Shown here one piece after another: positions 1 through 37,760 of a stretch of 64,000 bases of DNA. The notes under the pieces were generated by a model that had not been told where the DNA came from, ran no database searches, and saw only the letters and a list, made by a program, of their open reading frames with translations. Made by a program: the position numbers and the translations under genes. Location: the NCBI RefSeq assembly GCF_030867145.1, contig NC_134440.1, positions 3,720,001-3,784,000 of the forward strand, given 5' to 3'. The stretch is from Opisthocomus hoazin (Eukaryota; Chordata; Aves; Opisthocomiformes; Opisthocomidae). Position 1 is the stretch's first letter. Every line of letters begins with the position of its first letter.

Positions 1-356
1 GCCCCCCTCGCCCCCCGGCCCCGTCCCACCTCTCCGTCGGCCCCATCCGTCGCCGCTCGCCTCCAGCCCGCTCCTGCCTCCCAGCCCGGCGGCAGCCTGG
101 GAAAGGGCCCGAACGCCGCCGGAACGGCCCGAACCCGCCCCGGAAAGACCCGACCGAAGCCGGAGAGGGACGAACCTGCCCGAACCCTCGGCAGCCCCGC
201 CCCTTCCCCCGGCGGCCGGCTGCGATCGGGGCCCCGCCCCTCGCCCGAGTCCTTCCGGAAGGAGCCGAGGGGTCGCCGGCGCCAACCGCCGCGGGGCGCT
301 GCGGGGAGCGTGGCGGCGCCCCCTCGCGGCGGGCCGGGAGCGCGGAGCGGGCACTG
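1..356. promoter_or_regulatory. CpG-rich island, possible promoter of the neighbouring gene
   Basis: The stretch is very GC- and CpG-dense, with several CGGAA cores and a perfect 12-base palindrome CCTTCCGGAAGG at 251-262, which is two overlapping ETS-type sites. No convincing coding exon is visible. In human 19p13.11 the gene beyond the 3' end of MAST3 is PIK3R2, in the same orientation as MAST3. By that synteny the island could be the 5' end of a PIK3R2 orthologue reading leftwards out of the window. That is inference; the sequence shows only the island. Confidence 0.4.
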
Positions 357-1092
357 CAGCGGGACTGGGGGGCCGGGACTGGGGGACCGGGACTGGGACA
401 CTGGCACTGGGACAGTGCACCGGGACTGGGACACTGGGCACCGGGACACTGCACCGGGACTGGGACACGGGGTACCGGGACTGGGGCACTGAGACTGGGA
501 CACTGGGCACCAGGACTGGGGCACTGGGCTCTGGGGCTGGGACACTGCACTGGGACTGGGACACAGGGTACCAGGACTGGCACACCGGGACTGGGACACT
601 GGGTACAGGGACTGGGGCACTGCACTGGGACTGGGACAGTGCACCGGGACTGGGACACTGGCACTGGGACACTGCACCGGGACTGGGACACCGGGCATCG
701 GGACTGGGGCACTGGGCACTGGGACTGGGACAGTGCACCGGGACTGGGACACAGGGTACCGGGACTGGCGCACTGGGACTGGGACACTGGGTACAGGGAC
801 TGGGGCACTGCTCCGGGACTGAGACAGTGCACCGGGACTGGGGCACTGCACTGGGACTGGAACACGGGGCACCGGGACTGGGGCACCGGGCATGGGGCAC
901 TGCTCCGGGACTGCACTGGGACTGGGGTACTGCACTGGGCACCAGGCATAGGGCACTGCACCGGGACTGGGACACGGCACCAGGCACCGGGACTGGGGCA
1001 CTGCTCCGGGACTGCACCGGGACTGGGGCACTGCACTGGGATGGCACTGGGTACCAGGACTGCACTGGGTATCGGCACTGGGGCACTGCAGC
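357..1092. repeat. GC-rich minisatellite, GGGACTGGGACACTG-type units
   Basis: Irregular tandem repeat built from roughly 10-base half-units (variants of CGGGACTGGG and ACACTGGGCA) combined into 20-25-base units. The open frames across it are repeat artefacts. It lies downstream of the MAST3 poly(A) site, between MAST3 and the island at the left edge. Confidence 0.85.
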
Positions 1093-1254
1093 TGCACCAA
1101 GCCTGCCGTGTTCCCCCAGCCCTCCCCGCCTGAGCCGGGGCACCTCCAGCCCCCACCAGCCCCAGCCAGGCCCCGTTCACCCCTCGCCATCGCCCCACGC
1201 CCAGCCACGGTCCGGCACCGGCAGCGCCGAATCCACCCCCGGCTGCAGACACCA

Positions 1255-2699
1255 CGCCACGGCTCACTGGAAGGAACGATTTTAATACAACAGAAAACTT
1301 CCTGAAGGTAACAACCGAGCTGGGCAGGAAGACACGGCCCCCTTGGCTTTTAAGACATTTTCCATTAAAAAAAAATCCTTTTCCCGCCATATCCACGCCA
1401 CCGGTGCACGGCCGAGCCCCCCTTCCTGGGGTGCCGGTGGAAAGGGGGTGCCCAGTGTCTCCCCCAAACCCCGCTGCCTTCCCGAGACGTTAGTACAGCA
1501 AAGGAAACGCCGAGCAGCTCCGACTGCTCGTTCTGGGGGGGTTAACGGCGCCGGTTTAACGGGGGGAGAAGCAGGATGCGGAGCCTGGCACAAACCGCAC
1601 GCGCACAAAATAACCCAACACGCAGCCGAAAAAAATACGCCGGCTGCTTCGGGGTCAGGAACGCGCCCGTCGGCCGTGGCACGACGGCAGCGGGGGCGGA
1701 AAATGGGGGACGGTGCCACCCCCATCACCGGCACGGTGCTCAAAGCACCGGGGAGGCAAACCACGGCGGGGGGGGAAAGCCAGCACATGCGTTATCCAAT
1801 GCAAACATTTATATCCTAGAAAACAGTAGAAAGAGGGGGGAAAATGCTGGGTTGAGCCGTAGTTTGTTGCATAAAAAGCAACAAGGGGAAAAAAGAGAGT
1901 GAAATTTCCAAATTACAAACAAAGAAGCAGCAGCACAGGCGCTCGCGTTTGGGTTTTTTTTTTTAAAAAAAGAGAAATATTGGCTTTTTACGGCTGTCCA
2001 TGCGCACCGACCAACGAACACCGCGGGACGTGGTGGCAGAAGAAACGTAAAGAGCAAAAACCAACCCTAAAATTCCTGTTAATCCTCGCATCCGATCATC
2101 ACACGCGTCTAAAATCACTCGTGTGCACCCCGGCTTGGGGATGTGGCTGGGGCTTTGGGGTATTTCTTCATTTTAAATATTACAACTACCCCCCTGACAG
2201 GGGTTTCTGAGGAGATTTGGGGTGTTTCCAGCTAAAACTGAAGTTAAAAAGTCGGGAAGAGTGAGCGGATTTTTGCAAGGTTAGAAAACAGCGTGGCACC
2301 TGGCCGGGAGCCGCACGGCAAAGCCTGGGACCCCCCCGGGGCCGGGTCGGACCCTGCGACGGTCCCGCACTGCCCGTTCAGCTTATAAAAAGTAATAAAT
2401 TAATGAAGGAATATTTGCATCCAGTCCTTTCTGTACACAAAGGTTGGGGCCCTGCCGGGGAAACGCCGCCGCCGGAAAAGCTCCCGCGTCTCTATAAAAA
2501 TATGAGCATCTTTCGGGGAGTACAAAAAGCCCTCGGGGGAGGCGAAGGGCCAGGGCGCAGCCAGCCCGGCCAGCGCCGACGTCCCCAACGGCTGCGGGGA
2601 CGTTTATCTCATGGACAGGCCGTGCGGGACGGGGTTTTTCGGGGAGGCGGTTGGGATGCCACGGGGAGCGCGAGCCGTCCCTGGGTGCTGGCGTGGGGC
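1255..2699 (-). other. MAST3: MAST3 3' untranslated region
   Basis: From the MAST3 stop codon at 2700-2702 leftwards there is a non-coding tract much more A/T-rich than its surroundings, as expected of a 3' UTR. A poly(A) signal ATTAAA lies on the minus strand at 1281-1286, so cleavage is expected near 1255-1266. The exact end is inferred. No alternative polyadenylation signal was mapped. Confidence 0.6.
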
Positions 2700-30426
<27,727 letters not shown>

Positions 30427-30549
30427 CCCGCCGCCGCCTCCCGCCGCCGCCTCCCGCCGCGCCCGCTCCGCCCGCTCCGCTCCGCCGCCCGGGGCGCCCG
30501 GGGCGCCGCCCAGCGGCCCCGCCGCGTCACCGGACGCGCATCAGCACCG

Positions 30550-31290
30550 AGCCCGGGGCTGGCACGGCACGGCACGGCACCGGGCTGGCACAGCATGGCA
30601 CGGCTCGGCACGGGGCTGGCGCAGCCTGCCTGGCTTGGTACAGCCCGGCATGGCAGGGTCTGGCATGGCACAGCACCGGGCTGGCACGGCACAGCATGGC
30701 ATGGCATGGCTCGGTACGGGGCTGGCACAGCCTGCCTGACTTGGTACAGCCCGGCATGGCACTGGGCTGGCACGGCATGGGGCTGGCACAGCCTGTCTGG
30801 CTTGGTACAGCCCAGCATGGCATGGCATGGCACTGGGCTGGCACAGCACAGCATGGCACAACTCAGGGCTGGCACAGTCTGCCTGGCTTGGTACAGCCCA
30901 GTATGGCAGGGTCTGGCACAGCAGGGCAGCGGGCTGGCATGGCACAGCATGGCATGGGATGGCATGGCACTGGGCTGGCACAGCCTGCTTGGCTTGATAC
31001 AGCCCGCCATGGCATGGCATGGCACAGCACGGGGCTGGCATGGCACAGCACAGCACGGCACGGCATGGGGCTGGCACAGTCTGCCTGGCTTGGTACAGCC
31101 CAGCATGGCAGGGTCTGGCATGGCACGGCACAACATGGCACGGGGCTGGCACAGCAAAGTATGGCACAGCCCGGGACTGGCGCAGTCTGCCCGGCTTGGT
31201 ACGGCGCAGCATGACGAGGTCTGGGATGGCATGGCACACCGTGGCATGGCGTGGAGCTGGCACAGGGCTGGCACGGCATGGCACATCCCA
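30550..31290. repeat. About 100-base tandem array between MAST3 and IL12RB1
   Basis: Units contain GGGCTGGCACAGCCTGCCTG, then GCTTGGTACAGCCC and GGCATGGCA runs. Copies differ mainly in the number of GGCAC/GGCAT pentamers. It fills most of the intergenic interval between the two divergent genes. Open frames across it are repeat-derived. Confidence 0.9.
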
Positions 31291-31737
31291 GTCTGGCCCA
31301 GTTTATCCTGGCATGGCGCAGCCCAGCCGGGCGCAGCATGGTCCTGCTGTACGTTGTGGCACGGCGAAGCCCGGCATGGCACGGTGTGAACCCCCCGCCG
31401 GGCAAGCAGGAGGGGGCACACAGCGAGGCGCGAGGTGCCAGGGGACCCTCCGTGCCCCCAGCCCGGCCGTGCCGGCGGCAGCGGGACAGAGGGGTCCCGG
31501 CAGCGCCGTCCCGGCGCGGGGATGCTCCCACCACCGCCGCCGCCCTCCGGCCCCGAGCAGAAGCCGCACAAGGGGACGCTTTCTGCGGGAACAAGGGGAC
31601 TCTGTGCGCGGCCCGCGGTGCCACCCGGCTCCGCCGTCCCGGGGTCACTCGCCCCGTCACGCGGCTGCCAGCGTCCCGGGGACACCGCGCTCTCCCGCCT
31701 CGCTGGGGCTTTGTTCGCCGCGGCGGGGGACGCGTTG

Positions 31738-31817
31738 TGACCCTGCTTGGGCAGGGGGTTGGACTGGGTGACCCACAGAGGTCCCTTCCGACCCCGACCA
31801 CTCTGTGATTCTGTGAC
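31738..31817 (+). mobile_element. CR1 LINE 3' tail
   Basis: GGGGGTTGGACTGGGTGACC, then GGTCCCTTCCGACCCCGACC and CTGTGATTCTGTGA, the end of a CR1 element in plus orientation, opposite to the larger copies of the window. Confidence 0.85.
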
Positions 31818-31879
31818 GGGCACAGGAGCCCGGTTTCGGGGACAGCCGCGCTGACGCACGCTGCCGAAAAGCCGAACAA

Positions 31880-32357
31880 CCCCCAGCCCTGGAGCAGCCG
31901 CCGCTTACGGGCAGCGGATCGGCAACGTGCCGCGAAGTCTGCGAAAAATCAAAAGGCCAAAAACCCCAAAAACCCCAAGGCGTCTCTTTTGCTCACCTTG
32001 CGCTTCTCGCCGGGCCGGGGCACGCCACGCGGCGCGGGCATGCGGTGCAACCGGGCCAGGCTTCGGCAGGGTCCCGGCGGGCGCGCGGGCCATAGCGGGG
32101 GACATTTGCGTTGCTTTCTCTTTTGCTTTCGGTAAAAGCGACGCACGCGATCGCACCTCGCGCTCTGCCCCGCCTGGGAACGGCCGCCCTGCGGCGAGCC
32201 GCCAGCAGCAGAGGAAACGCCGGGCGCGGGGTGCTGTGCCGAGCGCCGGGGCTGCCGCCGTGCCACGGCGAGGGGGCACCCACCGGGCACCGGGGCACCG
32301 GGCAGCCGGGAAGAGCCGCAGGGTCCCGGATCCGGCGTGGGACGCCGCGGGCGGGCG
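31880..32357 (+). promoter_or_regulatory. IL12RB1 5' flank, CpG-rich
   Basis: A CpG-dense stretch directly ahead of the IL12RB1 start codon, without a clear TATA box. The transcription start and the length of the 5' UTR cannot be set from sequence. No long repeat is present here, in contrast to the arrays on its left. Confidence 0.45.
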
Positions 32358-35300
32358 ATGCTGGGGTGGCTGCTGGCGGCGGTGGCGGTGCTGGCGCGGG
32401 GCGGTAAGTGCTCCCGCGGCGCCGGGAGATGAGAGATAACTTGAGAAAACTTTCAGTGAACGATTCGGGGGCGATAAGGTTCGGGGAGCGATCGCTGCGG
32501 TGGAAACGCTCACCCGAAACCGCAGGGACGGGGTAACGCCGGTGAATCCCTGCCGGCAGCGGGCGAGAGCCGGCGCGAGCGGCACCGGGCAGCACCGCAT
32601 CCCTGGGGAGGGGGGAAATGGTGTTTTTTGGGTGAGAATCACCAGGGCGGAGGCTCCCCGGGGCCAGCAGCGCGGTGATCAGGCAACGCCGCTCCACCCT
32701 GGCCTTGCCCACCACGCCAGGGTTTGGGGTGCGGGACCCCCAGCCGCCGCCCTCTCCCGCAGGCACCGCCGTGGCCCCCGGCTTCTCCTGCTCGAAGCCG
32801 TGCTGCTCCCGCTCGTTCCTCTGCTCCTGGCCGCCCCACGGCCCCGCCGGCAACACCTCCTACCTCCTGACCCTCTGGTGAGGCGGCACCGCCGCGGGGA
32901 TGGGCACCGCGTCCTGGGGACCCCACAGATGTGTCCTGACCGGGACACGAGGGGACACGTGGGGACACGTGGGGACACGTGCCTTCCGCATCCCCATCCC
33001 GACCCGACCGCGCGCCCGCTCTCCCCGCCAGCTACGCGGCGCCCAGGCGGTGCCAGGTGTTCGAGGCCGGCGCGCGGACCACGTACACCCTGCGGCATCA
33101 CAGCGTTTACGTCCTCACCAACGTCACGGCCTGGGTGGAGGCGCGCTGGGGGGGCCACGTCCACCGGACACCCAACATCACGCTCTACCTCAACGAGGCC
33201 GGTGAGTGCCCGCGGCGCCGGGCTGGGCACCGGCACCGGTGCCGGTAACCACCAGACCACCGCGTCTTTACAGTGAAGCCGGACCCGCCGCCTGCCGGGA
33301 TGCCCTTCACCAAGGCCGGTGGCCGGCTGCGGGTGCGGGTGCCGTGGCCGCCGTGCTGCCGGGGGACCCAGCCGCCGCAGCGGGAGGCTCGCTTCCGGAG
33401 GACGGGTGACAGCGGCTGGACGCAGGTAAAAACGGCGTTTGCCGGAGCCGGCGGGGACCGACGGGGCGGGCAGAAGCATGGTGGCAGCCCAGGGAGCACG
33501 GGGGCTCGGTGACGCCGCTGTCCCCCCGCCCCAAACCCATCCGTTTCGTGGTGTTACTGGGTCTCCCCCATCTTCCCGGCCACCGGATCCGGCTGCCGCC
33601 CGCAGCGGGATCAGGCTGCCGTTCGCGGGGATTACACCGGCAAAACCCCCGGCGACGACGGACCCGATCCGGCCGCTCGCCCCCAGCGAACCCCCCCGCA
33701 GCCAGGGACCCCCCACCCCTCTCAAACGCTGCCGGGGGGTCCTAGGGCCGAGGGGACCCTCCTGGGCACCGTACCCCCTGCACCCCGCCTGGCTCTCCCA
33801 GCCCCTGGGGCGTTCGGGGCGCACAGGGCAGCATCTGCTTTCACGTCCCAGTAACACACTGGTTTTACTGGGTGGGTGCCTCTGTCCCTGGTTCTCTCCG
33901 CAGGTGATGTGCGAGACGGTGACGGACAAGGATGACTCAGGTTGGCTTAGCCGGCAGGGGTGGGGGGGACGAGCATCTCCCGGGGGTGGTCCCAGGTCTT
34001 GGGGGGGAAGGGGCTCTGCCCTGTGCTCCCCCTGGCCCCCCAGCACCCAGCGATGGCCGAAAGCTGGGGGAAAGAGGGGGTCACCCCCCGCCTGACCCTG
34101 CCACCCCCCTGCAGTGACCTGCACCCTGGGGGGGGACGGCGCCTTCGAGGTGCAGCTCCGGCACAAGCACCCACACTGGAGCAGCTACTGGAGCGACTGG
34201 AGCAGCTCCATCTTCGTCCCCCAGGGTGAGGAAGAGGAGGGGAGGCGGGTGGAATCCCAACGGCTCCCGAAAATGCCGGTAGCCTGGCCGGGCTCCTTCC
34301 TCTCGCAGAAATCCTGATGAGCCCAGCGCTGAGCTACCAACTGGGGAAACTGGGGAGAGACGGGCAGCGGGTGCTGAGGCTGGGCTGGCAGGTACGGCAG
34401 CATCCCTGGGGACCCTCCCGGGTGTCCCCCTGCCATGTCACCCCGCCCCTCCCTCCCACAGCGAGCCCCCGAGGAGCAAGGGGACGTCACCTACGAGCTG
34501 CGCACCCGCATGCTGGCGTGCCGCTGTGCCGAGCCGGCCGAGGACGACGTCGTGGTGCTGGGCAGGGAGGTGACGGCGCAGAACCTCACCCTGTCCGGGG
34601 CCGAGTACAAAATCCTGCTGACGGCGGCCAACGCCGCCGGGCCGGGGCCGGCACGGCAGCTCCGTGTGCCGGCAGAGCAGCGCGCAGGTACCGGCCCCGC
34701 GAGATGCACCGAGCTCCCCGGATGCCTCGAGGGAGTTCTTTTCCCAACCATTCCTCGCACCTCCCGTTTCCATCCCAGATCTCAGCTTCAAGGCCGTCAG
34801 CGTGGCCGGCGGCACCGTGACGGTGCGGTGGGAAGCCACGAGCCCCGGCTTCGCCTACTGCTTCGAGCAGCAGCCGCTGCCGGGAGCCCCGAAACGGGGC
34901 GATTGCGTCCAACGGGACTTCCCTGCCGACAGCGTCCACGTGGAGAGAGGCGAGGGAGCGTCCCGAGCCCCCTGCCCGGCCCCTGATCCCAGGGCTGGAT
35001 CCCGGCGGGGGTTTAACCGGCATCCCCGATTCCTGCCGCAGGAACGCTGGAAGCCGCGGCGTGTTACCGCCTCGCCGTGCACGGCTGGGCCCCGGCGCGG
35101 GGCTGGTCCACCCTCGCCTCGCAGCACCACTACGCCAGCAACGGTGCGTACGGCAGCACGGAGCATCCGCACCCCATTTAACCCCAAAACACCCCCCCCC
35201 CTATTTTTTCCACACCCTCACCCACCCGGCCATCGCACGCAGCCTCGCTGGCCGTGCCCATCCGCATCAACGCCAGCGCCGGGGATGCTGCCGTCACGCT

Positions 35301-36597
35301 CCGGTGGAGCCCATCTCCCCGCGCCGCCTGTCCCGGGGCGCTGGCCAAGTATCTCATCTGCCACGCAGCCGAGGGGGACAACGTCACCTGTGAGCGGGAC
35401 CCCCCAAGTCCCCGTGGGGCGGGAGGAGGGTGGGCTGCTGCCGGGCTACCGCCCGCTCGTCCTCGTTTGCCCAGATGCCGAAGCGGATGCGGCGGCGTCG
35501 CACTACGACCTCCGAGACCTACGGCCCGGCACTGCCTACAGGGTGGGCGTTCGGGAGGTGACACCGGAGAGCGGGGGGACCTGCGGCGCCTGGTGGCACT
35601 TCCAGACCAAGGCTCTGGGTAAGGGCGGGAGACGTTGTCCCCTCCCCGGTCCCCGTGGGGGGCTCTCCGTGGGGTGCTCGCTCTCACCCCAAAACGGCTC
35701 CCGTGTCCCAGGTGGGGTGCTGGGGACGGAGATGTCACCGCCCGGCTTTGCCCGTCCCCAGGTCCCCAGGGAGCGGCGTGGAAACCCAACCTGAAGTACC
35801 TGGGCGTCTCGCTCGGTCTCCCCGCCGTGGCTGCCATCTACCAGCTGAGCAAAAAGAGGTGACAGCAGCACCCTCACCCCCCGGCTCCGGCCACCCCCAC
35901 CCCTCCGTTACCCACCCCCTCACCACCCACCCCCTCCCCAGGGCTCGCCGCCTCCTCTTCCCACCCCTGCCCAAGCCTGTGGGCAGCAAAGCCATCCAGT
36001 TCGCCACTGGGAAAATCAGCCAGGTGAGATGCAATGAACTGGAGGGGCCTGATCCTGCGCCCTGGCGGGCACCCGCACACGGCCCCGGCATGGGACGTTC
36101 CCACTCCAAACACATCCAACCTTTAGGGCCAGCCCCAGCTGGGCTTCGTGGAGCCCTCGGAGAGGTTCAGCCCAGCTGAGCTGCTGATAACGGAGCCGAA
36201 TCCCGGCAAGGAGACGACCGACGCCGGCACACGGCCCGGCACGCCGCAGCCCAGCCCCGCGGCTGAAGAACCGGCAGCGGTGTGCCCACCAGGCTGCGAG
36301 AAGGGGCTGCCGTTTGCCTACCGCAGGCAGGAGGTGCTGAGCCCGGGGGACTTTCCACCACCTGGCAGCACCAGCAACCCACCCGGCGAGGAGGAGGAGG
36401 AGGAGGAAGAGGAGGAGGAGGGAAGGCAGGAGCTGCGCCAGCAACTGGTCCCCATCGCCCTGCTCATCTCCGACAAACCTGTCATCATCAGGGACGAGGA
36501 AGGATGGGACCCACTGCCGAAATCAGTGCCGCTGCTGGGCTGGGGCAGTAGGGATGGCCAGCAGGAAGGGGATGCGGGTGGTCCCATGGGATGCTGA
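32358..36597 (+). CDS. IL12RB1: Interleukin-12 receptor subunit beta-1 (15 coding exons)
   Basis: Type I cytokine receptor chain that binds the shared p40 subunit of IL-12 and IL-23 at the cell surface. Exons: 32358-32403, 32763-32877, 33032-33201, 33274-33425, 33904-33940, 34115-34225, 34309-34391, 34462-34687, 34779-34949, 35042-35143, 35243-35389, 35475-35618, 35762-35858, 35942-36023, 36127-36597; 717 residues, human 662. A signal peptide (MLGWLLAAVAVLARG) leads into a cysteine-rich cytokine-receptor module; YWSDWSSS near residues 198-205 is the WSXWS box; three fibronectin III-like modules follow. The membrane helix is near 512-530, and Box1-like PPLPKP near 541-546 should hold a JAK-family kinase. 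VKPDPP matches the human protein. Identity rests on this architecture and the MAST3/ARRDC2 synteny. Confidence 0.9.
34950..35041 (+). other. IL12RB1: Putative GC-AG intron of IL12RB1
   Basis: Exon 9 must end in phase 1 to join exon 10 in frame. The only position that fits in this stretch is 34949, followed by GCGAGG rather than GT. Nearby GT sites (in GTCCAC, GTGGAG and GTCCCG) all break the frame or lose the start of the next exon. GC donors are a known minor class, usually with AG just before, as here (GAGAGAG|GC). An assembly or sequencing error is the alternative. Confidence 0.55.
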
Positions 36598-36975
36598 GCA
36601 CCCACGCAGGATGCTGTGCACCCACCCCGCAAGCTCGTGGTCACACCAGCGCTTTCAGGGGTTTTTCTGGTTTCCAGGACATGGAAGGCGAAGGCTCCAG
36701 ACGCAGCATTGCACGAGGCCAGGATGCGGCCGTGCACTTCCCAGCCTCAGCTTTTCCTCAGAGATGAATAATGAGGGAAGGCGGTCGCAGAGTCCAGCCG
36801 GGGCTGAGGGTGTTCCCTCGGGCGGATCGGGAGGAGAGGCAGAGCTTCACCCCGGCCGGCTGCCTCCTGCCGCAGCCAGGGCCAGCATCACCCCGCGGGA
36901 TGGAGACACTGACAGCCCCAGTACCAAACACTGGCTACTTGGAAAAAAATAATAAACAAAGGCAAAAATAAAGAA
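36598..36975 (+). other. IL12RB1: IL12RB1 3' untranslated region
   Basis: Non-coding sequence after the stop TGA at 36595-36597. The first AATAAA on the plus strand is at 36951-36956, right at the left edge of the A-rich minisatellite. Cleavage just downstream is expected, but the array offers many further signals, so the true 3' end is uncertain. Confidence 0.55.
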
Positions 36976-37760
36976 AAAAAGGGAAAAAGAAAAGGCAAAA
37001 ATAAAAAAAATAAAAAAAAAGAAAAGGCAAAAATAAAAAAGTAAAAAAAAGAAAAGGCAAAAATGAAAAAAATAAAAAAAAGGTAAAAATAAAAAATAAA
37101 AAAAAGAAAAGGCAAAAATAAAAAAAAGAAAAGGCAAAAATAAAAAAAAGAAAAGGCAAAAATAAAAAAAAGAAAAGGCAAAAATAAAAAAAAGAAAAGG
37201 CAAAAATAAAAAAAAGAAAAGGCAAAAATAAAAAAAAGAAAAGGCAAAAATAAAAAAATAAAAAAGGCAAAAATAAAAAAAAGAAAAGGCAAAAATAAAA
37301 AAAGAAAAGGCAAAAATAAAAAAAAGAAAAGGCAAAAATAAAAAAAAGAAAAGGCAAAAATAAAAAAAAGAAAAGGCAAAAATAAAAAAAGAAAAGGCAA
37401 AAATAAAAAAATAAAAAAGGCAAAAATAAAAAAATAAAAAAGGCAAAAATAAAAAAGTAAAAAAAAGAAAAGGCAAAAATAAAAAAAATAAAAAAAAGGC
37501 AAAAATAAAAAATAAAAAAAGAAAAGGCAAAAATAAAAAAAAGAAAAAAGAAAAGGCAAAACTAAAAAAAAGAAAAAAGAAAAGGCAAAACTAAAAAAAG
37601 AAAAAAGAAAAGGCAAAACTAAAAAAAAGAAAAGGCAAAACTAAAGAAAAAAAGAAAAGGCAAAACTAAAGAAAAAAAGAAAAGGCAAAACTAAAAAAAA
37701 GAAAAGGCAAAACTAAAAAAAAGAAAAGGCAAAAAAAGGTGCAAAAATTTTTAAAAAAGG
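36957..37760. repeat. A-rich minisatellite AAAAATAAAAAAAAGAAAAGGC
   Basis: About 35-40 units of 17-23 bases, nearly all purine plus T on the plus strand, joined by GGC. Most units contain AATAAA; the right-hand units change to AAAACTAAAAAAAAGAAAAGGC. Long minus-strand frames rich in Phe, Leu and Tyr are artefacts. It directly abuts the IL12RB1 poly(A) signal. Confidence 0.95.

Noticed and set aside
36847-37616. Phe/Leu/Tyr-rich minus-strand frames that look like membrane proteins
   Set aside because: Translation of the A-rich minisatellite read from the T-rich strand; three overlapping versions exist in different frames.
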